In this document: positions 27,500-40,226 of the stretch, in pieces
Position numbering within the stretch: the first letter of the stretch is position 1
Layout of the letters: every line of letters starts with the position of its first letter
Assembly: GCF_001411555.2 (NCBI RefSeq)
Contig: NC_049916.1
Coordinates: forward strand, 1,178,001 to 1,242,000
Direction: 5' to 3'
From: Juglans regia
Lineage: Eukaryota; Streptophyta; Magnoliopsida; Fagales; Juglandaceae
DNA length: 64,000 nucleotides
The notes under the pieces: model-generated
What the model was told of the DNA's origin: nothing
The model's input: only the letters and a program-made list of their open reading frames with translations
Databases searched by the model: none
Position numbers and translations under genes: made by a program

Positions 27500-29639
27500 A
27501 ATCAAGAGGAGCGTAAAGTATAATCATGTAATATAATAAATTTATTAATTTACTTTTGTTTTATTTATCTAGTAGTTTTGTATTGTAAATATTTAGAAAT
27601 GGGCTTGCCATGGCTTAGATTTACGATCATGCCACAGTTTTGACTGCAAGGCCTTATATTTATTAGTTTTATTTTATGTTTGGCTCTTTTATCATGAGTC
27701 GGGCTGCACAGCCGCCAGATAACCCGCTCAATTGATCCGCCTGCTGCTTTTATGTTATTTTTTTAAAATTTTTTTATTTAAATTTTTTTAATATATTTTA
27801 ATATTTTTAAAAAATAAAAAAAATATACTAATACATTTTAAATTATTTCTTTAGCCGTTAAGTAATTTTTTTTTTTCGAGCACTCAAGTAGAGCGGTAAA
27901 AATTGACATGCAAAATAATTTTTTTTATTTATTATTGTAAACTGAATAACAAATTATTATTATTATTATTATTATTATTAGCAGTATTATTTTCTGAACC
28001 TAGAATAATTATCAGATAGCTTTTAAATAAAAATAGGTAGGATGAAATCAAGATTCTTGTTTTGGGAAACAAAGTACATATAAGAGGATAAATTATTAAA
28101 TTAACGTCAAAGTCTATATAAAATTATATAGATGTAATTTAAAAGTATAAAAAAATAAATTAAAGATGGTATTACTTATTCTAATTGACTTTCTTTTACA
28201 TGTACTTTAATTTTTAAAGTTATATTCAAGTTTTAAGATTTAATAGATAAGAGATAGACATATAAAATAAGTCGTACGATATTTATTTGAACGATTATAA
28301 GAATTATAGAATTCAAATTACATGTCCATAACTATCTCAGTATAAGGCCTGATAGTGATTTGAATCTCTTTCATCTAATAGATGTTAACCAGCAAAACAT
28401 CAAGACCTAATTTATGAACAAATTTCTCTAATTTTATGTTGGATGTCGATATATTCTGTTTAGTTTTAATGCATAAGTTAAAAAAAAAAAAAAAACATTA
28501 TTGTCATATCTGAAACTTTATTTTAGTGTTTTTAACTAACACTTATCATCATTCATCTTATAGCTTTGAGCTCCCTTCAAGAAAGTGTAATAGTGTAGTC
28601 CCTCTTTTTGAAGGATCATCCAACTGACTTACAATGGATATTGCTAGCAAATAATTATTTTATGGGAGATATATGCATGGCAAGAATTAGGGCATTGAAA
28701 TTTGATCCCACACATTCCCTATAAAAAGGATGCCATCTTAGATGATGATTTTTTTATGGTTTGTTGTGCAAACTTTGCTGCAATTATTGGAGGCGATGGT
28801 TGTTGGTGGCACACTAAAATTTGTTGCCATGAGGTTTTCACAAAAGAAATTGAGGTTCCCAACCTTGAAATCTTGGATTAGGAAAAGTTAAAACATAGTA
28901 GGATTACCAACATCGAGTGACCTAATCCACTGACAATAGTGAGATGGGGTAGGTCAGATCTGATAGATTTTGGAGTGATGAAACTATTGGTATGACAAGT
29001 GTAGCCATCAAATATGTTTCGACGTAACGGCGCGTGGTGGCTATGCGCGGGGCAATCTGCGTGTGAGGATCACATATCGATATTTTTGCTCCGACTCCAT
29101 ACTATACAAGTAGATTGCCAACTTAAAAGTAGTATGGTGGGGTGCGCGTAGACAATCGATCGTCAAAAAGCGACAGACCAAGCTTAGACCAAACTGGTGG
29201 AGAGGAAAAGTTAAAAAAAAAAAATTAAACGAAGAATCTATGAACAAGACGATGCCAGAAAATAATGGAGGCAAGGCCTCATCCTCCTCTTCGATGGAAC
29301 AATTGATGAATAAGAAGACGAGGGACTTTCTGTTTTTGGAGAAAGAGAAGTGTGACTTAGTAATTTGCTTGTTTGTTATATGAATAAAACTACTTTACCT
29401 CTTCACTTTGACCGCTCGTAAAAAATTATTATTATTATTATTTTACTTAATAATTAAGGAAGTGATTTTAAGTGTATTGGTGTATTTTTTTATTTTTTTT
29501 AAATATTTAAATGTATTAAAAAATGTAAAAAAAAAAAATACTAGACGGTACACCCAGCGGTAAAAGTGGGGCGGCATAGTAGCCCCACTCTTGTTCTATT
29601 GCTATTTACTTTCAAAGTATTTGTTTTTTACAATCTCTT
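27500..29639. other. AT-rich gene-free region
   Basis: I find no supportable gene. There are (ATT)n runs at about 27953-27980 and 29427-29443. Blocks at about 27690-27900 and 29405-29600 have GC-rich ends (for example ACAGCCGCCAGATAACCCGC and CGGTACACCCAGCGG) around AT-rich cores with TTAATNATTAAG-like motifs. They resemble the Mutator-like MITEs at 40844 and 50406, but I could not define their borders. Confidence 0.5.
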
Positions 29640-30055
29640 TTGAAATAAAATGATATGAGATAAGATGAGATGAAACGAGATAAAAATTATTTCTAAACAT
29701 TCCCTTACTCTAAGGAGATTCTTGAGGAATGAGATAAGATGAGAATTTTGTGAATAGTAGTAAAATGGTTTGTGAATAGTAATGAAATAATTTGAGTTAA
29801 GTATTTTTTAAGTTCTGGAAAAGAAAAAAGAAAAAGTTAAATAAAAAATATTATAAAATTAAAATATTGTTAAAATATGATTTTTTAATATAATTTTTGT
29901 TTTGATATTTGAAAAAGTTGAATTGTTTTTTGTTTAAAAATTTGAAAGTTTGAAAAAATTATAATAATTAATTTAAAAATATTTATATTTAAGTAATGAA
30001 AAAAAATAAAATAAAATGAGATGAGAATTATTTATAAAGATTCTCTAAATCAGAA
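29640..30055 (+). repeat. GAGATGAG-type MITE, copy C
   Basis: GTGAATAGTAGTAAAATGG, TTTGAGTTAAG, AAGTTCTGGAAAAG and AT-rich interior blocks follow the order of copy B. It has GATGAGA tracts near both ends; the termini are decayed. Confidence 0.7.
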
Positions 30056-30307
30056 AAGAACCATGAAACAAAATTAAAAAAAATAAACAAAAAAGGAATG
30101 AAACTCGTTCGAAAGACAGGTCAAGTTCAACCTGTCTTTGTTTTTTTTTTTTGGACTAATCAATTCGAACTAGTCTTCGATTTGTTAGAACTCGTACTTC
30201 TCGAAACTTCCCCCGTCTTACGTGGGTTCCACAGAGTCATTCAAAACCCATATCCTAAAGGTTAATGGTAAATACACACTATTTTTTATAATATATATTA
30301 TAAAATA

Positions 30308-30362
30308 AAGATATTTTTATAAAATAATATTTATTTTATAAGATATTTTATAAAAATATCTT
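30308..30362. repeat. AT-rich inverted repeat (~18-bp arms)
   Basis: AAGATATTTTTATAAAAT at 30308-30325 is followed by its reverse complement ending at 30362. In this AT-rich setting it may be a MITE remnant or simple sequence; no function is proposed. Confidence 0.5.
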
Positions 30363-30619
30363 CTTTTTTTTTTTTTTAAATATTAGTGTATAAAATATTT
30401 ATAAAATATTATATGTTTATCATTTTTTTACCTCAAGTGCTTTCAAGGAACGTGTACAACACTCTCAAATCCTCATTAATCTACGTAAAAAAAAAAAAAA
30501 AAATCGATTAAATTAAAAGATAGTCTTTGTGATTTGTTTTTGAATAAATAATCTTTATGTTCTAATTTTAAATTCTTTACTCTATATGTTTTCAACTTTT
30601 TATTTATATATTTAGAATT

Positions 30620-30955
30620 TGTTGGGATATTTAGAATATCTCAAAATAGATGTAAATAATAGTGAAATAATTTATAAATAATATTAAAATAATTTGAGTT
30701 AAGAAATTTTATTGAATTTTTAAAAATGAGAAAGAAAAGTTGAATAACGAATTAAAAATATTATAAATTACAAAAACATTTGAATATATTTTTTTATATT
30801 ATTTTTGTATTAAAATTTTAAAAAGTTGTATTACTTTTTATGTTTTATGTTTGGATAATAATTAGATAAATATTATATTATAAAATTGAGAATTTAAAAT
30901 TGAAATGAATTTTTGTATTTGAATAATGTTTGAAAATGAAATATGAAAATACATT
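30620..30955 (+). repeat. GAGATGAG-type MITE, copy D (decayed)
   Basis: It shares TAAATAATAGTGAAATAATTT, TTTGAGTTAAG and AAAGTTGAATAA with copies B and C. The termini are barely recognisable. Confidence 0.55.
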
Positions 30956-31542
30956 AGTCTCCAAAATAGTCCAATATTTTCGTGATCTTTAGTATTTACT
31001 TGAGTAATTCTACAGATCAATCACTGTAAATAGTGGTTGATGAGAAATTTTTTTTTCTTATCATCTAATCACAGTTTGAAAAAAAATATATATATATTTA
31101 TATGTATATATCTAAATATTTATAAGTTGACTTGTTGACATATAAAATATATTTAATGTGAGAACTTGCCACATCACTTATACAAAATTATTTGCCTTTT
31201 GATTTTTGTTTTTAAAATTATAATAGGCTTAAAGTAAATGGTATATTTGTACATTGACTAGTGAGTAATATAACGATCAAAATAATCTATTTTTAGAAAC
31301 AAAATGATCAAATAATACTTTACTCTTATATTACAAATGAAATTGAGAGATTTTATTCCGTCTAAAAAAAATAAAAAGAACCGCATATTTCTCATAAAAT
31401 AAAATAATGGAGAGTACAACACACTCTCGGTAAAAGAGAGTGTGTACTGTGTAGTGCGCTTTTTTCCAAAGTTAAGACGATGTACCGTGCGTGCTAGGTC
31501 AGATGCACGTGATAGGTAGCAGGCTCTAAAGGGTCAACTCTT
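30956..31542. other. AT-rich spacer
   Basis: No gene or clear repeat border is seen. It contains a short inverted ACACTCTC...GAGAGTGTGT pair around 31420-31446. Confidence 0.45.
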
Positions 31543-32546
31543 AGAAAAATGCTACTTGCAACCGCCCTGGGGAACCCCCGCGGCATCGCATTTGACGTGG
31601 CAAGTACAACGACACCGTTTCTGTTCCCTCGAAGACAGAAGGGGCTCTGGTGGCCACCTTTGCCATTTTGCCCCCATCCTCACGAAAATTACTATTTTCA
31701 TTGTCTTCGTCTTCGTCTTCTACATCCCCACAAAGCTCCATCGTCTTCTCCACAAAGTTACCGCCCCACGAAGCCACAACCCAGTTTTCGTCTTCTACAC
31801 AGTCAGTGGATTTTGATTCTAATGGGTATTTTTTACAAATTTTTTGCTTGCATTATATGGCTGACTGGAATGGATTTTTCTAAAAATACATGATACAACT
31901 CTGTTCTGCAGCAACCATTTTGGGTTTGGGAGCACTCACAGCCGGCCATCATCAACGAACAGTGATTTATCTGGAAAGATAAAAAAAAAAAACAATAGAA
32001 ATACGTTGAAAATGAGTTCAAGAAAAACCTAGGAAATAGGTTTGGCAAAAATCTAGATATGGGTTTGGAAAAAAAAAAATTAAGAAATGGGTTTGAAAAA
32101 AAATATGTTAATGATGAAATCTAAAGGATGATTTTTTTTTTTCTTGGTGGAGAAATGCTTCAACGTACCAAGTTCATTTGTTTTGATAGGCAGCTCCCTC
32201 AACCATTCTCCTGTTCCATCTTGAGCCAAATCCGCCCAAAGGCCTCACTTTATGCTGTTGTTAAGAGATGGGAGAAATATGATGAATCGTCCAATGACCA
32301 GCTATCAAAGAAGAAAAGAAAGGCCCCTTTTGATCCACTCTCACGTAGGCCTTAAGAAAAAGCTGCTATGTGGGAGAATACCCTCTTGCTCTGGTTTGCT
32401 AGCGCTTGAAGAAGAAAAACTCAGCTTTTTGGCTTCTCATTTTTTTCTTTCTTTGCTTTTTAAGTTCAATTTTACTTTTTTAGTTTTTTCACTTCCACGT
32501 AAGCTAGCCGGTTACCCCACGTTTGTACGTGCCGGTTGTACCTAGC
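31543..32546. mobile_element. Mutator-like element with gene-like interior (possible Pack-MULE)
   Basis: The left end (TGCTACTTGCAACCGCCC at 31550) and the reversed right end (CTGCTAGGTACAACCGG) align with each other and with the ends of the element at 6135-6693. I could not find a matching 9-bp duplication. The interior is more GC-rich than its surroundings, with an AACGACACCGTTT block and a CT-rich stretch with (GTCTTC)n at 31700-31722, resembling a plant 5' leader and N-terminal coding sequence. Capture of host sequence is a guess. Confidence 0.5.
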
Positions 32547-32893
32547 AGTTTTGTTATTATTTTACTATTCAGTTTTTTTTTTTTTCCCATTTTGTTATTT
32601 GAATTTGGATTAAAAATTTTAGAACATAACATTCTTTCATAATCTAAAAAATTTTAATCAACTATGTAATTTAATTAAAAATAAATCTAATTTTATAAAA
32701 ATTTACCTTCTTTTAAGTATTTTTTATAAAATTAAATTTATTTTTAATTAAATTACATGATGATTTGGTTAATTGAATTTATTTATTTTTAAATTATATA
32801 AGAAGGTCATGTTTCAAAAATTTAAATTTAAATTTAAATAGTAAAAAAAAATAGTAAATAAGGTAATAATTTCTTTTATGAGAATTCCTTCGG

Positions 32894-33958
32894 ACCGGTC
32901 GGGTTGGTTTTAGTCAAATAACAGCCCGCTAATCACATACCAATACCTAAGACTTCTACCACACTTATCTTGGACTAGTACTACACAAGAAATTGTGCAC
33001 CTCTCTTCATGATTTCTCCAAGCTGCAGAAATCAGAACCCCTCGAAACCCCTGCAAATCTCTTCTTTGCGATTTCTCCAAGCTGATTTGAGCCCTGTGAT
33101 TTCTCGAAACTTCGGCGTTGCACCCAAGCCCTTTTCGTCGTGTCTCAGCCCCCTCGTGTCTCGTCTCAGCCCAACCTATAGTGCCTCTCAGCCCCCTTGC
33201 ACCCCCTCGAAGCTCAACCCGAAGTGGTTTATGTTGTCTCTCAGCCACCTCGCACCCCCTTGAATACAACCCTTTGTGAAATGCTTTGAATTCCCTCTCT
33301 TGTATGCCCTTTCACCATTGTTATAAAAAACCCTAAATTTGAATATGGGTATCAGATTACGATATAAAATGAGACCTTTTTGTTGGTATGTTTCGTTTGA
33401 AACCTTTATGTTTTTGCTTGGAATGTAAATTGGTTGGAATGTAAATATATTTGCTTGGAATGGAAACTGGTGAATAAGAAAGAAATCACACGATGGAAGC
33501 CATATAAATACTATTTGTTTTTGCATTTTACGTGTTTGATAAAAGTTCTAAGAAGAAGAGAGGGGCAGAGAGGGACTGAGATTGAGGAGGTGCAAACAGA
33601 GGCAAGAAGGAAGAGAGATGCAGAGATGGGCGGTGCAAATGAGAAGGAGGAAAGAGGTAGCGAGGAAGAGAATGGTGTGATTTGAGGGGGTGTTTTTGAG
33701 CTACATTTTTGTCGGTGTCAGACTGAGATGGTTGAGTGAGCGTCAGACTGAGATGCTTGCGTCAGTGTTGGTATCAGACTGAGGGCAGAGAGAGCAGCAA
33801 GGAAGAGTAGGCAGATGACGGTACAAATGATGAAGAGAAGGCTAGCACATACGAATTGATTGTCTGTGGTGGAGTGTATTTCTCTTAGAGTATTTTTTTT
33901 CCTATGTGGCTTGAGATGAATGAAGGACTATTTTTGTGGAAAAACCAACCCGATCGGT
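32894..33958. mobile_element. DNA transposon-like element with 18-bp terminal inverted repeats
   Basis: The left end ACCGGTCGGGTTGGTTTT and the reversed right end ACCGATCGGGTTGGTTTT differ at one of 18 positions and bracket 1,065 bases. The interior is GC-richer than its surroundings (33000-33250) and purine-rich at 33540-33700. I see no transposase motif; short ORFs on both strands have no recognisable domain. No clear target-site duplication, so the superfamily is open. Confidence 0.65.
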
Positions 33959-34139
33959 GTGAAGTAGTTCTATTCTTTTATTATGCCACAATGGTTGTCT
34001 TGATGTATTTTGTCGTCTTACACAGTTTTCCTGCATTTTCCTATATTGAAGGAATTAAATGCACAAAAGTATGACAAATATTTTGAGAAGCAAAAAAAAA
34101 ATTATTATAAACTCAAAAAAGTATGTACACTTGTTGGTT

Positions 34140-34335
34140 AGATTTCAAAAATCCTCTCAACTCATCTCAACTCATCATTACAACTTTTTCAAATCTCAAC
34201 ATAAAATATAATAAACAATTCAATTTTTTCAAATCCCAAAATAATAATAATATTAAAAAATAATATTCTAACAATATTTTATCATCTCAACTCAACTCAA
34301 CTCAACTCACTTCAACATCCAAACACAACCTAAAA
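34140..34335 (-). repeat. GAGATGAG-type MITE, copy E (short form)
   Basis: CTCAACTCATCTCAACTCATC at one end and (CTCAA)n then CATCCAAACACAACCT at the other, around an AT-rich core with ACAACTTTTTCAAATC. This is the reverse of the short form at 49224-49429. Confidence 0.7.
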
Positions 34336-35084
34336 AATTATTGAGATTTTTTTAAAGAATTTGAATATATATTTTTATTGAATTTGTGAGATTTTTTAGA
34401 ACTTCTTGAATAAGAATTTGTTAATTCTTTTTAGATATATTTTGTTTGGAAATAAAAATTAGTTTTGAGATATAATTTATTGTTATTTTTTAATTTTTTG
34501 AAAAAGTTTTTTTTTTTTTTTAATGAAATATAGTCAAATTATTGTATAAGAGTTTTTCTAGGAAAATAAATTTCTTTCGTTAGATCTAAAAATGTTTGGA
34601 TTAAAGCTTCTGTTAAAAAGTTTTGGAAATTCTTCAAACCTTTTCAATTCCCAAACATGAACCTAATCATGAACCTTTTAGTTTTAGTGCACTTTATTAA
34701 GGTAGCTACACATCGTTTTCTAAAATTATCTCTTGTCTTAAGAGATTTAATGCCACTCACGAACATAAGCTTACAACCGGTAGATAAAAATAAGTATATA
34801 TAAAAAGTTGTATCTCTTGATGATACTATATAAGTGTTACAAAACCTAGATGAATTATGTTAACACTATTATATATAAAAAAATAATAATAACTCCCTAA
34901 TTTAACATGATTTTTAAGCATGTACATTTTATTTGTGAGGACTAATAAGGATGATGAATAGGCTGAAAGTAAGAACTATCTCATATCATCTTAACTCAAT
35001 TCACTATCCAAACTAACCTGATAATTCTTTGCTTGAATTAGATTATCTATTTATCTGTATTACCCTACAATATTTCATACTACT

Positions 35085-35250
35085 CATGTAGGCAGTTTTG
35101 AATAATGAGATGAGATGAGATGGTTTTAGATGAGTTGAATAAAATATTGTTAGAATATTATTTTTAATATTATTATTATTTTAAAATTTAAAAAAATTAA
35201 ATTATTTATTATATTTTGTGTGAAAATTTAAAAAAATTATAATTATGAAA
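35085..35250 (+). repeat. GAGATGAG-type MITE, copy F (short form)
   Basis: It begins around GATGAGATGAGATGG, with AGTTGAATAAAATATTG and an AT-rich core as in copy G. The right end is lost next to the copia insertion region. Confidence 0.6.
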
Positions 35251-35486
35251 GTGGCGTGGTTTCTTGATGATCATCCCGGCCCCTTGTTAGCATGCATGCA
35301 CTAAAGAAGAAAGTGGGTTTCATTTAATTAAATGCAGATTAAATATTATTGCAGCATTTAATATATCTCAGTATGCATGATTCTTGTGAGAAACAATCAA
35401 TATATATTATATACATGATTCTTGATCTTATTTGCTAGCTTTTGGTCATCATGTGCAGTAGAGTGATCTGTCTCGATCTGATTTGC

Positions 35487-35598
35487 TAACAGAAAGTAAA
35501 ATCCTTCTATATTTACAGCTGTGTAAGAAAAATAACAGAATATAAAAACTGGAAATACAAACGACTTGTAGCTTTGTTTTACCCTTTATCATCTAACA
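35487..35598 (-). repeat. Copia 3' LTR, shortened
   Basis: It matches the first ~110 bases of the 5' LTR almost exactly. The match stops at CTGTTAG, and the remaining ~140 bases are absent from the flanking DNA. Confidence 0.8.
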
Positions 35599-38500
35599 CC
35601 CCCCCGCAAGATGGAGAATAAAGATTAATTATTCCCATCTTGGAGAGATGCGATTGCATGAGGTAGGAGGGCAAAGCTTTGGTAAGTAAATCAGCCAACT
35701 GGGTCTGAGAAGTTACATGTGCAGTGGTGATGTTACCATGTTGGATTTGATCTCGAATTAAGTGGCAATCAAGCTCGATATGCTTCGTTCTCTCGTGGAA
35801 TACTGGGTTGGCAGCAATATGTAATGCAGCTTGGTTGTCACAAAAAAGAAATGCAGGCTGTGGATGATGTAGACCAAGATCTTGTAATAAATAGCGAAGC
35901 CAAGTCAGCTCTGAACAAGTGGTGGCCATTGATCTGTACTCAGATTCAGCTGAAGATCGGAAGACTACATTTTGTTTCTTGGACTTCCAAGAGACTAGTG
36001 ATTGACCTAAAAATATGCAATAGCCTGTGGTGGATCTGCGGGAGTCAGGACAAGAGGCCCAATCACTGTCACAATATGCCCTTAGCTGAATTTGAGATGA
36101 GGAGGATAGGAGGATGCCTTGACCAGGGGAGGTTTTAATATATCTCAAAATCTTGTATACAACAGCCAAATGAGTGGACATGGGCTTGTCCATGAACTGA
36201 CTAAGTAACTGAACAGCAAAGCTAATATCTGGCCGAGTGATTGTGAAGTACAACAGCCGACCAATAAGTCTTCTATAAATGCTGGGGTCAGAAATGGGAG
36301 TGCCATCTTCTTTGCTTAGTTTGGAATTTTGTTCCAAAGGGAGTTTCAAAGGTTTACAACCCAACATACCCGAATCTGAAAGGATGTCTAAGGCATATTT
36401 CCTTTGACATAAGTGGATGCCCTTGGATGATCTTGCAATCTCTAAACCCAAAAAATATCTTAGACAGCCCAAGTCTCTTATTTTGAACTGATTATTGAGA
36501 AAAGTTCTAAGAGAAGAGATGGAATTATTTGAGTTGCTAGCAACGAGAATGTCATCAACATAAACTAAGATGACAATGTAGGAATCTGCTTCTTGTTTAG
36601 TAAATAAACTATAATCTGATTTGGATTGAACAAATCCAAAGGCAAGAAGAGATGAGGTCAACTTAGAATTCCATTGTCTTGAAGCTTGTTTAAGGCCATA
36701 AAGGCTCTTAAGAAGCTTGCACACTTGGTGAGGTTCACCCTTGGTATATCTGGGTGGTTTTTTCATGTAAATTTCCTCGGTTAGATCACCATTTAAAAAA
36801 GCATTGTTTACATCGAAATGATGTAAAAACCAGCCTTTAATGGCTGCCACACTAAGTAAAAATCTGACAGTTACCAACTTAGCTACAGGTGAAAAGGTAT
36901 CAACATAATCTACTCATTCTACTTGGGTGTAGCCTTTGGCTACTAACCTGGCTTTCAACCTTTCCAAAGTACCATCAGAATTGAATTTAACCTTGTAAAC
37001 ATACTTACAATCAATTGGTCTTTTACCTGCTGGTAGGTCAGTAAGTATCCAAGTGTGGTTTGTTTCCAAAGCTGTAATTTCAGCTTCCATAGCTCTACAC
37101 CAAGCCGGGTCCTTAATGGCCTGTTTGTAAGAATGAGGCTCGGTATGCAAGGAAATGGAAGTGGTGAATGCTTGAAAAACAGGGTTAAAAAGATGATAAG
37201 ATAAACAATGAGATAAAGGAAATGGTTTACCATTTGAAGTAGGAGCCTGCTTGGAACTTGATTGGTCATAAGGGTGCTGCATGGCATGGTTGTAGTGGTA
37301 ATCCTGGAGGTATTGAGGAGCTGTTCTAGTCCGAGAAGATCTTCTAAGGGTAGGCTGTGTTAGAGGAAGAGAGTGGTGGGGAGAGCTGAAGTGTGGAGGT
37401 GAAGATGTAGGTGCAGGGTTGTGTGGTAAGGTAGGTTGTGTAGCTGTATGGACAGGTGTAGGGGTGGGGAAGGGGTTGTTTGTGGGTGTTTGGGTTTCGG
37501 CAGTATGGAGAATGTTTGGAAAGTTTGAAGTGTTGGTGAGGTTTTGTAGTGAAGGTGAAGGAGATGGGAATGAGGGAGGAGAGGAATGAATTTGTGTAGT
37601 GGAAGGTGAATTAAGAGAGAAAGGAGATGGGGGGAAATCTGTTGAGGGAGAAAAATTAGGATTATTGGTGTGAAAAGGAAACACAAATTCATGAAAAATA
37701 GTATCTCTTGAAATGAAGATGGTGTTGTTTTGAATATCTAAAAGTTTATATCCTTTAATCCCAAAAGGATAGCCAATAAAAACACAGACACGGCCTCTAG
37801 GTTGGAATTTGGTTCTGCCTTGGGAAATAGTGGCAGCAAAACACAAAGAACCAAAAACGCGCATATGAGTGTAGGTTGGTTTTTGTTTAAAAATGAGCTC
37901 ATATGGGGTTTTGTTTTTCAAAAGAGGTGTAGGGAGTCTGTTAATGATGTATGTTGCTGTGAGGACAGCATGATTCCAATATTTATGTGGCAAACCCGAT
38001 TGAAACATGAGGGCTCTAGTGACATTTAATAAGTGTTGGTGTTTCCTCTCAACAATGCCATTTTGTTGAGGGGTTTCCACACAACTTCTTTGATGAATAA
38101 TGCCCTTTTTGTGAAAAAATTCTTTCATTTGAAATTCAACACCATTGTCACTTCTTAAGATTTTAAGTTTCATGTTAAATTGGGTTTCAATTAAATGATA
38201 GAAAGACTCAATGCACTTGCGGGTTTCAGCCTTGGTTTGGAGTAAATAAAGCCACGTGGAACGTGAAAAATCATCCACAATAGTTAAGAAATATTTGGAA
38301 CCATCTTGTGCTATTGTTGGGGAAGGTCCCCAAATGTCACAATGGATGGTTTCAAATATATTAGAAGAAGAATGAGAACTATCAGGAAAAGGCAATTTAT
38401 TGAATTTTGCCAAAGGACACAAGGTGCAAGGCATTTCATTAGTAAGAGAGCTATGAGTGTCTACAGATAGATCTTTGATTAATTGAAGCCTATGGTTGGA

Positions 38501-40198
38501 TAAGTGACCTAGGCGACAATGCCATAGGTTGTGTGGAGTTGGATTTTGTGCAACAAAAGCAAAATGTGTGAGGTCTGTGTGTGGTTTGTGTTTATAAATG
38601 GAAAAATAATTGGTAAGGGCAGTGGGTGACACATCTGAACAGCGAAAATGATAAAGCCCATGCAGTAGATCACCCTTCCCAATCGTTGTCCAAGAATGCA
38701 GGTCCTGAATGAAACAGTGAGAAGAAAAAAAAATAAAACAACAGTTATTAGACTTGGTCAATCTTGGGACAGAAATTAAATTGAAATTGAAAGAGGGGAC
38801 ACAAAGGACTTCTCTGAGAATAACAGTGTTGGTCAAATGGATGGTACCAACATGGGTCACGGATGCTGAGCTTTCATTTGGAAGCTTAACAGAATATGAA
38901 ACTGTGGAAGTAATGGATGAAAACAGGGAGGTGCTAGCACCAGTATCAATTATCCAATTTGTGTTGGGTGAAGCCAAAGAGGCGTGTGTGTGTGTTGAGA
39001 GGCAATTGATTATACCAGACATATTGGAGTGTGAGGCTGAGTTATTTGAACGCAGGGCATTAGCCGAGATAGGATCCTGAGGTTGTAGTAGAGCTAGCAG
39101 CTGCTGATATTGTAGCTTTGTCAAACCCACCTTGTCCTCACCGAAACCATCTGATTCAAGAGCAAAAGATAGATTAGCATGAGAACTAGGAGGTTGTTTG
39201 GTATGGAATTTGTGACCCGATGGATACCCTTTTAGCTTATAGCATTTCTCAACCAAGTGACCAGTCATATTGCAATGGGTACAAAGGGGAGGTTCGGCAT
39301 TGCCAAGTTTGAAGCAATTGTCGATAGTGTGACCTAAAATTTTGCAGTGAGTGCAATAGGGACGGTCCTTTCGGGGATTGGTTTGATTTGTGTGGGATGG
39401 TTTGGAAAGGTTATAAGGCTTCTTCGCAGCAAGGGCTAGGGTTTCAGAAGGTTGAGGAATAGAGGTAATTTGTTGATGGCGTTCTTGTTGCTGTACAAGA
39501 GAAAAAACCTTAGAAACAGGGGGAAGGGGGTCTAGAAGCATGATCTGGTCACGAATGGGTGAAAAAGAATCATTCAAACCCATTAAAAATTGTAGAACAC
39601 AATCCCGTTGTGATCGGGCTAAAAGAATCTTCATGGTTCCGCAGGAACAAGATGGAAGAGGATCATAAATTGCCATTTCATCCCAAAGAGTCTTTAGATT
39701 GCTATAATAGATGCTTACCGAGTCATGTTCTTGAGAAAGAGAAGCCAAAGCTTTCTTCAATTGAAATATTCGGGGCCCATTTTGGTGAGATAGTCGTTCA
39801 TGAAGATCCAGCCAAATCTCGTATGCATCGTCGACGAAGGCAACACTGGATTTGAGAGAGGGAGTGATGGAATTTTGAATCCATGACACTACCATGTCAT
39901 TGCAACGATTCCAGAGGTCGAGTAAGGGGTCATTTGGGAATTTGGGTTTGGGTAAGGTGCCGTCGATGAATCCGAGCTTGTTCTTAGCTCGTAATGCTCG
40001 TTTCATCGCACGGGACCAGATTGTGTAATTTTCGGTTGTGAGTAGATCAGCAACGAGAATGATTGAAGGACTATCGCCGTGATCTAAGCGGTAAGGGTTT
40101 GTGGGATCTGTAAGATTGAGGTATCGAGAGGGAGGGTTTGTATGAAGATCTGAGTGGGTTGGTGAATCAGGTGGGGTATTTGGCTCGGAGAACTCCAT
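35579..40198 (-). pseudogene. Copia gag-pol polyprotein with one in-frame stop
   Basis: A single frame runs from ATG at 40198 to the stop at 35579, about 1,540 codons, interrupted only by TGA at 36916-36914 (codon ~1095, inside reverse transcriptase). Visible parts: a gag region with KKALASLSQEHDSVSIYYSN, two CCHC zinc knuckles (~283 and ~308), protease WIIDTGAST (~414), the integrase HHCC region from HCRLGH (~560), the integrase core with HCDIWG, SDNGVEF and PQQNGIVERKH, reverse transcriptase with YVDDILVAS (~1214), and RNase H with YCDSDWASC and SSAESEYRS. Everything but the stop looks intact. It may be able to be mobilised in trans (inference). Confidence 0.93.
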
Positions 40199-40226
40199 CG
40201 TTGCTCTTAATGGCTTTCTGATACCA

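Larger units (their letters stand above)
33959..35486. other. AT-rich repeat-bearing spacer
   Basis: No gene is supportable. It contains two GAGATGAG-type MITE copies (34140-34335 reversed, 35085-35250) and what looks like a lone MITE end near 34975-35020. Confidence 0.55.

Noticed and set aside
33434..33685. 83-codon Glu/Arg/Lys-rich ORF
   Set aside because: It lies inside the TIR element in a purine-rich stretch; no known domain.
37802..39855. Several forward ORFs of 75-108 codons
   Set aside because: They are antisense shadows of the copia polyprotein.
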